Notes: a model not told the origin generated them from the sequence alone. A stretch of DNA of 45,926 nt from Pseudomonadota bacterium (GCA_016195085.1 JACQAG010000010.1:1-45926), one strand, 5' to 3'. Shown: positions 16,973-25,579, counted from the stretch's first letter. Program-made: numbers and translations.

Positions 16973-18279
16973 AGCAGGCGGAACGCAAGGCCTCCGATTT
17001 GGATGCGAGCGCGCACGCGATCCTCAGCGCCAATGACCGCGGCGGCTACTCCGTGCCGAACGGCAAGGTCTATCCCTTCCAGTGGAACTGGGACGCGGCG
17101 TTCATCGCGTTCGGCTACGCGTCGTTCGACCGGGCGCGGGCCTGGCAGGAACTGGACATGCTCTTCCTCGGCCAGTGGGACGACGGGATGGTGCCGAGCA
17201 TCGTCTTCCACAAGCCGGCGGAGAACTACTACCCCGGGCCCGCCGTGTGGGGTACCCGCCACATGCCGCCCACGACCGGGATCACCCAGCCGCCGGTCGC
17301 GGCGACCGCGGCGCGGGTGCTGCTGCAATCCGGCGGCGAACAGGCCCAGTCGCAGGAGCGGGCGCGCGGCCTCTTCCCCAAGCTGCTCGCCAGTCATCGC
17401 TGGTGGCACGAGACGCGCGACCCGGACGCATCCGGCCTCGTCACCATCGTCCATCCCTGGGAGACCGGCCGCGACAACTCCCCGGAATGGGACGAGCCGC
17501 TGGCCCGCATCGAGCCGAGGGTCGAGGTCAGCCGGCTCCGCAAGGACAAGACCCACGTCAATGCCTCCGAGCGGCCGACGGACGATTTCTACAATCGCGT
17601 CATGACGCTGGTGGAAGACGCAAAGGCGCTCGGGTGGCGCGGCGAGGACGTCGCTCGAAGGTCGTCGTTCCGGGTGTGCGACATCGGCATACAGTCGATC
17701 CTGCTGCGCGCCGATCGCGACCTCCTTGCCATGGCGCGACACTTCGGCCTCGCCCGTGAAGCCGACGCGATCGCCCAGTGGATCGAGCGGAGCCTGAGAG
17801 CGTTTCCGCGCCTGCTCCATCAGGACGGCATCTATCGTTCGCTCGACCATCGCACCGGCGAGCTGGCTCCGATCGCGACCTCCGCCGGTTTCCTGCCGCT
17901 CTATGCGCGGGCGGCGAGCGCCGCCGAGGCGGGGGTGCTCTCTGACCATCTGCATGGCTGGGCGGGTTCCGTCCGCTATCTCGTCCCCAGCACCGCCCCC
18001 AGCGCGGAGGCCTTCGACCCCGTGCGCTATTGGCGTGGTCCGACATGGCTGCCGATCAACCGGATCCTCGCCGACGGCTTCGCCGCCTATGGCGATATCG
18101 CGACCGCGACACGCATCCGCCGAGACTCTCGCCACCTGGTCGAGAGCGTGGGGCTTTGGGAATACTATCATCCCATGACCGGTGCCGGGCTCGGCGGCGG
18201 CGAATTCTCCTGGACCGCGGCGATGTGGCTCGCCTGGATCGGAAACGATTCTCAGCCGGACATCCTCACCGAAGTCTGA
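16969..18279 (+). CDS. Cytoplasmic MGH1/GH63-like glycosidase
   Basis: A 436-residue (alpha/alpha)6-barrel glycosidase resembling mannosylglycerate/glucosylglycerate hydrolases. Recognisable blocks are FQWNWDAAFIAFGY (35-50), TQPPVAA (106-112), HPWETGRDNSPEWD (162-175), YWRGPTWLPINRI (354-366) and GGGEFSWTAAMWL (409-421). By family analogy Asp169 would be the general acid and Glu412 the base. No signal peptide is visible, so it acts on an imported substrate, matching its ATGA coupling to the ABC ATPase gene. Known relatives hydrolyse alpha-glycosides of glycerate, giving a hexose and D-glycerate. Trehalase-like or other alpha-glucosidase activity cannot be excluded. Placement in this family is firm; the substrate is inferred. 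Confidence 0.8.
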   Translation: MKQAERKASDLDASAHAILSANDRGGYSVPNGKVYPFQWNWDAAFIAFGYASFDRARAWQELDMLFLGQWDDGMVPSIVFHKPAENYYPGPAVWGTRHMPPTTGITQPPVAATAARVLLQSGGEQAQSQERARGLFPKLLASHRWWHETRDPDASGLVTIVHPWETGRDNSPEWDEPLARIEPRVEVSRLRKDKTHVNASERPTDDFYNRVMTLVEDAKALGWRGEDVARRSSFRVCDIGIQSILLRADRDLLAMARHFGLAREADAIAQWIERSLRAFPRLLHQDGIYRSLDHRTGELAPIATSAGFLPLYARAASAAEAGVLSDHLHGWAGSVRYLVPSTAPSAEAFDPVRYWRGPTWLPINRILADGFAAYGDIATATRIRRDSRHLVESVGLWEYYHPMTGAGLGGGEFSWTAAMWLAWIGNDSQPDILTEV

Positions 18280-18360
18280 GGTGCAAGCCGGCTCCTGAAT
18301 GCCGAGCCGGCCTCTGCGAAGCTTGCTATCCTCGCCCTCAGCCGGGATAGGAAGCACGCG

Positions 18361-19362
18361 ATGAGCATTCGGTTGAGCCTCGCCGAGATCAACCGCCTGA
18401 GCCTGGAGGCACTCCTGGGCTCCGGCGCCGACCGGCGCAACGCCGAGCCGGTGGCGCGCTCGATCGAGGATGCCGAGGCCGAAGGCATCCCCAATGTGGG
18501 ATTGAGCTATCTCACGCATTATTGCGAGGATCTGCGACGCGGCCGGATCAATGGCAAAGCCATACAGAATGTGGAGCAGATCACCAGCGCGGCGATCCGG
18601 GTCGACGGCGACTACGGTTTCGCGCATGCGGCGTTCATCGCCGCCGAGTCCGCCTTCCTCGCCTCAGTCGAAAACGCCGGGTTCGCCTGCCTGGCAATCC
18701 GGCATTCCTACATGGCCGGTGTCGTCGGCTGGTTCGTCGACCGCTTGGCGCGCCGGGGTTTGGTTGCGCTCGCCTTCGGCAACTCGCCGTCGATGGTGGC
18801 GCCCTTCGGCGGCAAGCGGCGCTTCTTCGGCACCAACCCCATGGCCTTCGCCGCCCCGCGCGCATCGGCGCCGCCGCTCGTCGTCGATCTCTCCACGAGC
18901 GTGACCGCAAGGGTGAACGTGGTCCAGGCCGCCGCCGCCGGCGGCCCGATACCGGAGGGATGGGCGCTGGACGAGGACGGCAGACCCACGACCGACCCTG
19001 CTCGCGCGCTCGCCGGCACAGTGGCCCCGCTCGGCGGCTACAAGGGGACCTGCCTTGCGATCATGGTCGATGTGCTGGCGGCGGGGCTCACTGGCTCCAA
19101 CTGGGCGCACGAAGCCGAAGTGATCCGCGCCGATCCCGGCGGGCCGCCCGGCGTGGGCCAGATGCTGCTCGCCTTCTCGCCCGATCGGCTGGGGGCACCG
19201 GCGCTGGCGGGCCGGCTCGAGAAAATGCTGGCTGCCATGTGCGCGGATGAAGGTGTGCGGATACCCGGCGACCGGCGCCATGCACACCGTCTGCAAGCGG
19301 AACGCGACGGCATCGTCGTCGCCAGCTCCTTGCACCAGAAGCTTGTAAACTACGCCGGCTGA
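18361..19362 (+). CDS. Ldh2/malate-lactate-type 2-hydroxyacid dehydrogenase
   Basis: A 333-residue NAD(P)-dependent oxidoreductase of the malate/L-lactate/ureidoglycolate dehydrogenase family, which has its own fold, not the Rossmann type. Diagnostic stretches are DAEAEGIPNVGLSYL (the usual position of DxxGxxSHG), RHSYMAGVVGWFVDRLA, GTNPMAFAAP, PLVVDLSTSVTARV and LGGYKGTCLAIMVDVLAAGL. These enzymes oxidise 2-hydroxyacids or reduce 2-ketoacids. It lies 81 bases after the glycosidase gene on the same strand and may belong to the same regulon. Since the suspected glycosidase product, glycerate, is a 2-hydroxyacid, a role in its oxidation is possible but speculative. Confidence 0.87.
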   Translation: MSIRLSLAEINRLSLEALLGSGADRRNAEPVARSIEDAEAEGIPNVGLSYLTHYCEDLRRGRINGKAIQNVEQITSAAIRVDGDYGFAHAAFIAAESAFLASVENAGFACLAIRHSYMAGVVGWFVDRLARRGLVALAFGNSPSMVAPFGGKRRFFGTNPMAFAAPRASAPPLVVDLSTSVTARVNVVQAAAAGGPIPEGWALDEDGRPTTDPARALAGTVAPLGGYKGTCLAIMVDVLAAGLTGSNWAHEAEVIRADPGGPPGVGQMLLAFSPDRLGAPALAGRLEKMLAAMCADEGVRIPGDRRHAHRLQAERDGIVVASSLHQKLVNYAG

Positions 19363-19409
19363 GCGGCGGTCGGCCTCGGATTGCAGAGTACAAGCGGAGT
19401 GGACCCTGA

Positions 19410-19826
19410 ATGACCAAGCATGCGAGCGCCTATGAAGGAGGCTGCCTCTGCGGCGCCATCCGCTTTCGCTGCCGGGTGGGCGAGCCGCCGAGCACTTACT
19501 ATTGCCATTGCCGCATGTGCCAGAAGGCGAGCGGTGCGCCGGTGGTCGCTTGGGCCAGCTTCCCGGCGGAGCGGGTGGAATTCGTCAAGGGATCGCCCGC
19601 CTGGCATCGGTCCTCGGCGATGGTCATGCGTGGGTTTTGCGCCCATTGCGGTACGCCCTTGGTTTGGCAGGCCGAGACCGGTAAGAACCAGCTGGCCTTG
19701 ACCCTCGCCACCTTCGACGAGCCCGATCAGCTACCGCCGAAGATCCATGTCTGGACCGAGAGCAAGATGCAGTGGTTTGCCATTAATGACGGCTTGCCGC
19801 TGCACCCGCAGCGGGCGAGCAACTAG
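19410..19826 (+). CDS. GFA/CENP-V domain zinc protein
   Basis: A 138-residue protein of the glutathione-dependent formaldehyde-activating (GFA) fold. Zinc-binding cysteines occur in the usual clusters: GGCLCGAIRFRC, YYCHCRMCQKASGAP and FCAHCGTPL. The FVKGSPAWHRS stretch and a C-terminal HVWTESKMQW (usual HIWxxSxxxW) are also typical. Despite the family name, most such proteins have no proven reaction with formaldehyde. It starts 47 bases after the dehydrogenase gene and converges with the response-regulator operon, five bases separating the stop codons. Physiological role unknown. Confidence 0.88.
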   Translation: MTKHASAYEGGCLCGAIRFRCRVGEPPSTYYCHCRMCQKASGAPVVAWASFPAERVEFVKGSPAWHRSSAMVMRGFCAHCGTPLVWQAETGKNQLALTLATFDEPDQLPPKIHVWTESKMQWFAINDGLPLHPQRASN

Positions 19827-19831
19827 CAGCC

Positions 19832-20731
19832 TCAGACCGATTCCTTGCCTTCGGCTTCGGCCTCGGCGCTGTACGCGTATTCGACGATGCCGCGCGGCGG
19901 CTTCTGGATCGTCTGCCAATCCTGGAAATCCATCTCGGCCTGCCGGCAGGCGGCCTCGAAGGTCGGCTGGCCGTAGAATTCGTGCCAGTTGTCGACGAGA
20001 TCGTCGACCTCCTCCAGCTCGAGCACGCCCGTCTCGTGCAAGGTCGCCTTTAGATAATCGAGGAAACGGATCTTGAGAGCCATGCTGGAATTGGCGACGA
20101 AGTTGACGGCACCAGCGATATAACCCAGCAGATACAGCTTCTGCTGCACGGTACGGCCGAAGCCCCTTGGCGCGCCGGAGCGGGCGCGCTGCACGAAGAT
20201 CGTAAGCTTGCCCAGATGCTCGTCGGTGACGGTCCTCAGCTTGCGCCAAGTCCCGCCGAAGCTGGGCGCGGGCGGCGGCGCGCTCGGCGGTTCCGCCGCC
20301 GGCGCCATCGAGCGGAGCGTACTCAGAATGCTCTCTCGCTGCTCGCCGTGCAGGCTGCGCGAGGCCGCATGCAGCCAATAGCCGACCCGCTCCAGCATGG
20401 TGGAGAGGCTGGCACCCTTGATCAGGAAATCGTCGCCGCCGGCCTCCATGCATTCCAGCAAGACCGGCAGCCGCGCACCCTCGGTGTAGAAGATGACGGT
20501 GATCGAACGACCGAACCGGTCGCGCAGCTTTTGGCAGACTTCCGGGCCGCTCATGCCGGGCAGCCTTACATCGAGAATGACCGCCCGCGGCACATGCATC
20601 TTCAGGAGATTGAGCGCCTCTTCGCCGGTCTCCGCGCCGAGCACGCGGTACTCGGCGAGCTTGAGGGCCTCGACGTAGAGACGGCGCTGCGAGAATTCGT
20701 CCTCGACCACCAGGATCAGGTCCTGGCTCAC
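19832..20731 (-). CDS. Response regulator with unrecognised C-terminal domain
   Basis: A 299-residue protein. An N-terminal receiver domain (about 1-125) has acidic residues in LVVEDE, phospho-acceptor Asp54 in VILDVRLPG, Thr83 in IFYTEG and Lys105 in FLIKGAS. A Pro/Ala-rich linker (APAAEPPSAPPPAPSFGG) joins a C-terminal domain of roughly 125 residues, from TWRKLRTVTDEHLGKL to the acidic end. I recognise no DNA-binding, GGDEF, EAL, HATPase or PP2C motif in it. It begins at a GTG in the GTGA overlapping the stop of the upstream REC-Hpt gene, so the two are translationally coupled. They probably act together in one phosphorelay. Confidence 0.85.
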   Translation of the reverse strand: MSQDLILVVEDEFSQRRLYVEALKLAEYRVLGAETGEEALNLLKMHVPRAVILDVRLPGMSGPEVCQKLRDRFGRSITVIFYTEGARLPVLLECMEAGGDDFLIKGASLSTMLERVGYWLHAASRSLHGEQRESILSTLRSMAPAAEPPSAPPPAPSFGGTWRKLRTVTDEHLGKLTIFVQRARSGAPRGFGRTVQQKLYLLGYIAGAVNFVANSSMALKIRFLDYLKATLHETGVLELEEVDDLVDNWHEFYGQPTFEAACRQAEMDFQDWQTIQKPPRGIVEYAYSAEAEAEGKESV

Positions 20732-21507
20732 TGCGGGGACCCACCCTTGCCCCTCGCGCCGACCGCAGGTGCCTGGATATCCCGACATTCCTCGCTGAGC
20801 TGAGCCAGCGCATGATCGAGGATGCCGCGCGTGCCGGCCACGAGATCCCGCGCCTTGGCATCGGCGCGGTCGTGGCACGCATCAAGGATCGTTCGGCCGC
20901 GCTCCGCCAGCTCGCCGAGGCCGAAGGTCTTGGCAGCACCGGCAAGCCGATGGGCATGAAAGGCCACGTCGTCCATGGCAGCCGACGCGGCCGCGCGTTC
21001 GAGTTCGGCCAGATAGCGCGGCGCATCTTCGAGGAAATGCGCCGCAATCTCCTGGAACACCGTGGCTCCGAGCCGCGCCGCGAGCTCGCGCCCATGGCTT
21101 CGCGGCTGATCGTCTTGCCGCGACGAGCCGACCCGCGCCAAGCCGGCCTTCGTCCATTTGGCGATGACCGCTTGCAGCTTCGCCTCGGCAATGGGCTTGG
21201 CGATGACCTCGTTGACCCCGGCGGCAAGGCAGCGCTCGACCGTATCCTCGAACGGATCGCCGGTCAGCACCACGATCGGGATGGCTGCGCGCCGCCCCGA
21301 CAGCGCCCGGATGGCGCTGGCCGCCTCGGCCCCGCCGAGGCCCGGCATGTGCAGGTCCATCATGACGAGGTCGTAGCGCATGAGGCGGACCGCTTCGACG
21401 GCTTCCCGGCCGTTCTCCGCGAGGTCCACCTGACAGCCCAACCCATCGAGCATGGCGGTCAAGAGAAGCCGGCTGCTCCGATCGTCTTCCGCCACCAGAA
21501 TTCGCAC
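20728..21507 (-). CDS. REC-Hpt phosphorelay protein
   Basis: A 259-residue two-domain protein. The receiver (about 1-120) has LVAEDD, Asp in VMMDLHMPG, Thr in VVLTGDP and Lys in VIAKPIAE. The C-terminal histidine phosphotransfer domain has the phospho-accepting His in FHAHRLAGAAKTFG, within a four-helix-bundle pattern. It could take phosphate from a hybrid kinase and pass it to the coupled receiver gene downstream; no kinase is adjacent. I chose the GTG at 21507 (GGGGAG about ten bases upstream), which puts VRILVAEDD at the N terminus. ATG 21555 is the alternative and has no ribosome-binding site. Confidence 0.85.
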   Translation of the reverse strand: MRILVAEDDRSSRLLLTAMLDGLGCQVDLAENGREAVEAVRLMRYDLVMMDLHMPGLGGAEAASAIRALSGRRAAIPIVVLTGDPFEDTVERCLAAGVNEVIAKPIAEAKLQAVIAKWTKAGLARVGSSRQDDQPRSHGRELAARLGATVFQEIAAHFLEDAPRYLAELERAAASAAMDDVAFHAHRLAGAAKTFGLGELAERGRTILDACHDRADAKARDLVAGTRGILDHALAQLSEECRDIQAPAVGARGKGGSPQ

Positions 21508-21775
21508 TGCGCCCCAGCTCCCCAAACCACCCGAACCAGGCGTCGTGCCCAGCATGCAATTGACGGCAAGCTAGCTCGAAGCGAGGGCGGCGGGCAAATC
21601 CCGAGCCCCTAGACGACGCGTGCGGCTCGGCCTGCGGTGCCGGCTAACGCAGACCTGGAGAGCGCCCCTCGCACGCGGCCTGCACCGCTCCTCCTCCGCT
21701 TGTGCGCCTCTCACCCTTTGCTATGCTGGCGCGAGTCGTCGGCTCGCATTCGCGCTCATTCAAGCGGTGGCGGCA

Positions 21776-23956
21776 ATGGTCGAGGTTGCGGTTTCGGGCG
21801 CGGGGCTCGAGCCAGAGCGATTCTGGGGCGCGAGCGCCGTTGCGGGGTTGCTCCGGCACTTGGCCGCGGAAGGCGAGCGCCGGGCGTTGTGGGCGCCGGT
21901 CTTCTTTGGCGCCGGCATCGGCCTCTATTTCGCGCTTCCGGTGGAACCGCCGCTCTGGCTGGGCCTCGCCGCCGCTGCCGGCGCGATCGCTCTCGCCGTC
22001 GCTCTCAGGCGTCGGCCGGGCTGGCGCGAGGCGGCGCTGGCGCTTGCCCTCTCCGCCGGCGGCTTCGCTCTCGCCAGCGTCAATTCCTGGGAGCGCTCCA
22101 CGCCGATGCTGCAGCGTCGGATGGGGCCGGTCCCGGTTACCGGGCGCGTCATCGACATCGACACGCGCGAGAAAGGCTGGAGCGTCATCATCGCGCCCGA
22201 CCCGTTGCCGGGCTTGACCGCGGGCGAGCAGCCGCCGCGCATCCGCGTGCATATCCCGGCGCGCAGCGACGAGCTCAATCCCGGTGATCGCATCCGCTTG
22301 AAGGCGATGCTCTTTCCGGTGCCGGCACAGACGCTGCCGGAGGGCCGCGATCTGCAGCGCGAGGCCTATTTCGCTCGGATCGGCGCCGTCGGCTACTCCT
22401 TCGGCGGCGCCCGCCACGACCTCGAGGAGGCGAGCGGCGAGGTAAGTCTGGCGGAGCCGGCCGGAGGGTTTCAGCAGTGGCTGATCCAGCTTCGCACCGA
22501 GATGACGCGCCGCATCGCGACCGTGCTCCCCGGATCGGCCGGCGGTGTCGCCTCGGCCTTGATCACCGGCAAGCGCGGCGCCATCGCCGAGGAGGTGAAG
22601 CAGGCGTTCCGCGACTCCGGACTGTCGCATCTCCTGGCGATCGCCGGCCTGCATCTGGGCCTGGTCGGCGGCTTCGTCTTCTTCGCTGTCCGGGCGCTGC
22701 TCGCCTTGGTGCCTTATGTGGCGCTACGCTATTCGATCAAGAAGATCGCCGCTGCCGTCGTGCTCGCGGTGCTCGTCTGCTATCTCATGATTTCCGGCAG
22801 CTCGATCCCCACGCAGCGCGCCTTCGTCATGAACGGTCTGCTGTTCGCCGCCATCCTGGTCGATCGGCTGCGCATCTCGATGCGGGTGTGCGCGATCGCC
22901 GCCTTCTTCGTGCTCGCCATCAGCCCCTCGAGCCTGGTCGGGGTCAGCTATCAAATGTCGTTCGGCGCCGTGGTGGCGCTGATCGCGGTCTATGAGAGCT
23001 TCGGCCAACGCCTCGGCCGGATGCTGCATGGCGGCTCGGTCGGCGGCAAGGTTCTGGGCTATGTGGCCGGCGTGGTGGTGACCACGATCGTGGCAACGGT
23101 CGGCACCGATCCTTACTCGATCTATCACTTCCACCGCCTGGCGCTCTATTCGCCGCTGGCGAATGCGGTGGCGGTGCCGTTGAGCGCGGTGTGGACGCTG
23201 CCTTGGGGCGTCGTCGCCTGCATGCTGATGCCGCTCGGCCTCGAGCAGTGGGCGCTGGTACCCATGGGCTGGGGCATCGATGTGACGATCTTCGTCGCAC
23301 AATGGGTCTCGGCGCTGCCGGGCAATGTCTGGCTGATGCCGCGATTGCCCGCCGGGGGCCTGCTGCTCATTTCCATGGGCGGGCTCTGGCTCTGCCTGTG
23401 GAACCAGGCCTGGCGCTGGTGGGGCGTGGCGCCGATCGTGCTCGGGCTCTTCAGCATGACGCTCACGCGCCCGCCCGACATCGTCATCGCCGACGGGGCG
23501 CGGATGATCGCGGTCCGCGCCGCGGACGGTCGCTATCTGGTGAACGCCGCCCCGGGCGAGCGCCTCTACCAGGCGGCGCTCGCCGAGGAGACCGGAGAAG
23601 CGCTGGCACCCTGGCCGAAACCCGGGGAGGCTCAGGACAGCCGCCTCGATTGCGCCGGGGCACGCTGCATTTATAGCGCGCATGGACAGCGCGTCGCCGT
23701 CGTCATCGGCAGCGACGGCCTGCCACGGGATTGCCGTGGCTTCGATGCGATCGTCAGCAGCGTACCCGCCGGTTTCCGCTGCCGTTCGGCCGTGCCGATC
23801 GTCGACCGCTTCGACTCCTGGCGCTTGGGCGGCGTCGGCCTCTGGCTCGACCGACGGGGAATTGTCGTGGAGAGCGCTAATGAGAGTCGCGGTACCCGAC
23901 CTTGGGTCCCGCAGCGCCGTCGCCGCCCTGAGATCGCGACCGAGCAAGCGCCATGA
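21776..23956 (+). CDS. comEC: ComEC/Rec2-family DNA-uptake channel protein
   Basis: A 726-residue polytopic membrane protein. An N-terminal helical region and OB-like DUF4131 segment (VTGRVIDIDTREKGW, IRVHIPARSDELNPGDRIRL) precede the Competence domain. That domain has SALITGKRGAI, the hallmark LSHLLAIAGLHLGLV, RAFVMNGLLFAAILV and SYQMSFGAVVALI. After the last helices there is only a short C-terminal region (about 120 residues from PDIVIADGARM), with no HxHxDH metallo-beta-lactamase motif. This reduced C terminus is common in alphaproteobacterial ComEC. The protein would carry single-stranded DNA across the inner membrane. ATG 21776 is chosen; the upstream in-frame extension looks non-coding. 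Its stop overlaps the mbfA start. Confidence 0.85.
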   Translation: MVEVAVSGAGLEPERFWGASAVAGLLRHLAAEGERRALWAPVFFGAGIGLYFALPVEPPLWLGLAAAAGAIALAVALRRRPGWREAALALALSAGGFALASVNSWERSTPMLQRRMGPVPVTGRVIDIDTREKGWSVIIAPDPLPGLTAGEQPPRIRVHIPARSDELNPGDRIRLKAMLFPVPAQTLPEGRDLQREAYFARIGAVGYSFGGARHDLEEASGEVSLAEPAGGFQQWLIQLRTEMTRRIATVLPGSAGGVASALITGKRGAIAEEVKQAFRDSGLSHLLAIAGLHLGLVGGFVFFAVRALLALVPYVALRYSIKKIAAAVVLAVLVCYLMISGSSIPTQRAFVMNGLLFAAILVDRLRISMRVCAIAAFFVLAISPSSLVGVSYQMSFGAVVALIAVYESFGQRLGRMLHGGSVGGKVLGYVAGVVVTTIVATVGTDPYSIYHFHRLALYSPLANAVAVPLSAVWTLPWGVVACMLMPLGLEQWALVPMGWGIDVTIFVAQWVSALPGNVWLMPRLPAGGLLLISMGGLWLCLWNQAWRWWGVAPIVLGLFSMTLTRPPDIVIADGARMIAVRAADGRYLVNAAPGERLYQAALAEETGEALAPWPKPGEAQDSRLDCAGARCIYSAHGQRVAVVIGSDGLPRDCRGFDAIVSSVPAGFRCRSAVPIVDRFDSWRLGGVGLWLDRRGIVVESANESRGTRPWVPQRRRRPEIATEQAP

Positions 23957-25086
23957 CGACCGATGCCGACAACCCGGCGGAACGCTACCGCAACAATCTC
24001 CAAGGCGAGGTCGACAGCGCCAGCCTCTACCGGGCGCTCGCAGAAGCAGAGATCGACCCGCGGCTGGCGGAGGTCTATCGGCGCTTGGCGCAGATCGAGG
24101 AGGCCCATGCCGCGTTTTGGCAGAACCGTCTCGAAGCCATGGGGCGACGCGCACCCGGACTGAAGCCCGGCTTCCGCACCCGCGCGCTTGCCTGGCTGGC
24201 GCTTCGCTTCGGACCGGAATTCGTGCTGCCGGCGATAACCACGCTGGAACACCTGGACAGCGGCCAATACGACAAGCAGCCGGAAGCCGTCGCCGGCGGC
24301 CTGCCGCAGGCGGAGCGCTCGCATGCGCGCATCCTCGAAGCGCTATCTCAGAGCGCTCCCGGAAGCCTGACCGGCGGCGTGCTGGCGCGGCTCGAAGGCC
24401 GCCACCGAGGCATCGGCGGCAACGCGCTCAGAGCCGCCGTGCTCGGCGCCAATGACGGCCTGGTGTCGAATTTGAGCCTGGTCATGGGCGTGGCCGGGGC
24501 CGCGCTCGACCCCCATTCGATCCTGATCACCGGTCTTGCCGGCCTGCTCGCCGGTGCGGCTTCGATGGCGCTCGGCGAGTGGCTCTCGGTCAACAGCGCG
24601 CGCGAATCCTATCGCCAGCAGATCGACCGGGAAGCAAGCGAGCTGGCCGAGGTGCCCGAGGAAGAGAAGGAGGAGCTGATCCTCATCTATCAGGCGAAGG
24701 GGTTGAGCGAGGCGCAAGCCCGGGCGCTGGCCGACCGCTTGATGGCGAACGAGGACACGGCACTCGACACCTTGGTGCGCGAGGAGCTGGGCATCGACCC
24801 CAATGATCTCGGCGGCTCGGCCTGGGCGGCCGCGTCCACCTCATTCAGTCTCTTTGCGCTGGGTGCGATCTTTCCGGTGGCGCCGTTCTTCATCCTGAGC
24901 GGATCGGCGGGCGTGGCCGCGAGCGTGGCCGCGAGCGGCGTTGCGCTCTTTGCGCTGGGCGCCGGCACCAGCCTTTTCACCGGTCGCGGCGTGGCATTTT
25001 CAGGATTGCGGCAGCTTGCCGTGGGCCTGGCCGCCGCTGCCATCACCTTTGCCGTCGGCAGGTTGATCGGCGCTGTCATAACCTGA
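23953..25086 (+). CDS. mbfA: MbfA-type ferritin-like/VIT1 iron exporter
   Basis: A 377-residue fusion. Residues 1-140 form a ferritin-like (Er) domain with glutamates in QGEVDSASLYRAL and the ExxH in QIEEAHAAFW. Residues about 155-377 are a VIT1/CCC1 transporter: NALRAAVLGANDGLVSNLSL, GLLAGAASMALGEWLS, a charged cytosolic segment (EVPEEEKEELILIYQ) and C-terminal helices. This architecture is that of MbfA in Bradyrhizobium and Agrobacterium, which exports iron and protects against iron and peroxide stress, usually under Irr control. It is coupled to comEC by an ATGA overlap, an unexpected pairing. No iron-response element was identified. Confidence 0.9.
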   Translation: MTTDADNPAERYRNNLQGEVDSASLYRALAEAEIDPRLAEVYRRLAQIEEAHAAFWQNRLEAMGRRAPGLKPGFRTRALAWLALRFGPEFVLPAITTLEHLDSGQYDKQPEAVAGGLPQAERSHARILEALSQSAPGSLTGGVLARLEGRHRGIGGNALRAAVLGANDGLVSNLSLVMGVAGAALDPHSILITGLAGLLAGAASMALGEWLSVNSARESYRQQIDREASELAEVPEEEKEELILIYQAKGLSEAQARALADRLMANEDTALDTLVREELGIDPNDLGGSAWAAASTSFSLFALGAIFPVAPFFILSGSAGVAASVAASGVALFALGAGTSLFTGRGVAFSGLRQLAVGLAAAAITFAVGRLIGAVIT

Positions 25087-25156
25087 TCCGATTTCATTAA
25101 TCTAACTAAATTTTCCGTTATGTTGCATTGCATTAACAATTTGCTGCGAATATCTA

Positions 25157-25185
25157 TTGATTTTCATAAAAACACGAAATAAATT
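25157..25185 (+). promoter_or_regulatory. Possible sigma70-type promoter in AT-rich leader
   Basis: TTGATT (25157-25162) and TAAATT (25180-25185) are separated by 17 bases. They lie in a markedly AT-rich stretch (25087-25213) that contrasts with the surrounding DNA. Transcription would start close to the ribosome-binding site GGAG (25204-25207) of the small gene at 25214. Confidence 0.35.
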
Positions 25186-25213
25186 CTCAACATCCCAATA
25201 TTTGGAGTTGGCC

Positions 25214-25477
25214 ATGAGCATTTCCGGCATTTCCGGCGGCAGCGGCTTCTCCGCCTATATTCCTCCGCAAGCGCCGCAACAGGACCCGACGCAATCGGCA
25301 AACAACGTCAACGGACCGAACGCCGCCAATGGTCCCGGCAACAGCGGCGGTCCCAACGGCACGCCGCAGGCGAGCGCTCTCAATCAGCCCACGCCCAATG
25401 GCAATGGAAGCGGGCCCGGCCAGCAGCCGCCATCCGGCGGCTCGAGCCTAGGCCAGAACCTCAATATCAGCGCCTAA
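25214..25477 (+). CDS. Low-complexity Gly/Asn/Pro/Gln-rich small protein
   Basis: An 87-residue protein starting MSISGISGGSGFSAYIPP. GGAG sits seven bases before ATG 25214. The rest is low complexity, dominated by Gly, Asn, Pro, Gln and Ser (for example NNVNGPNAANGPGNSGGPNG), with almost no charged residues and no Cys. There is no signal peptide or membrane segment. It should be disordered. The N-terminal SISGISGGSGFSAY recalls short conserved heads of small alphaproteobacterial proteins of unknown role. The strong ribosome-binding site and AT-rich promoter region argue that it is real and perhaps highly expressed. Function unknown. Confidence 0.6.
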   Translation: MSISGISGGSGFSAYIPPQAPQQDPTQSANNVNGPNAANGPGNSGGPNGTPQASALNQPTPNGNGSGPGQQPPSGGSSLGQNLNISA

Positions 25478-25561
25478 TCGCCACCAGCCGATCCGCTAGC
25501 GCCGGCCGCTGCCTACCGGCTGGTCGCGAAGACGTACCCGATCGCGGTGTCGCCGAGTCGT

Positions 25562-25579
25562 AGGGCGACCGGTCGCCCT
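25562..25579. repeat. 18-base perfect palindrome
   Basis: AGGGCGACCGGTCGCCCT is self-complementary. It lies in the 267-base gap between the small protein and the PilZ-like gene, a gap in which I see no gene. It could be a weak terminator stem (no T-tract) or a protein-binding site. Confidence 0.4.

Noticed and set aside
12558-18627. Other very long minus-strand open frames (up to 810 codons) across the ABC importer and glycosidase region
   Set aside because: They run antisense through several genes with clear family motifs and cross an intergenic repeat; no motifs of their own.
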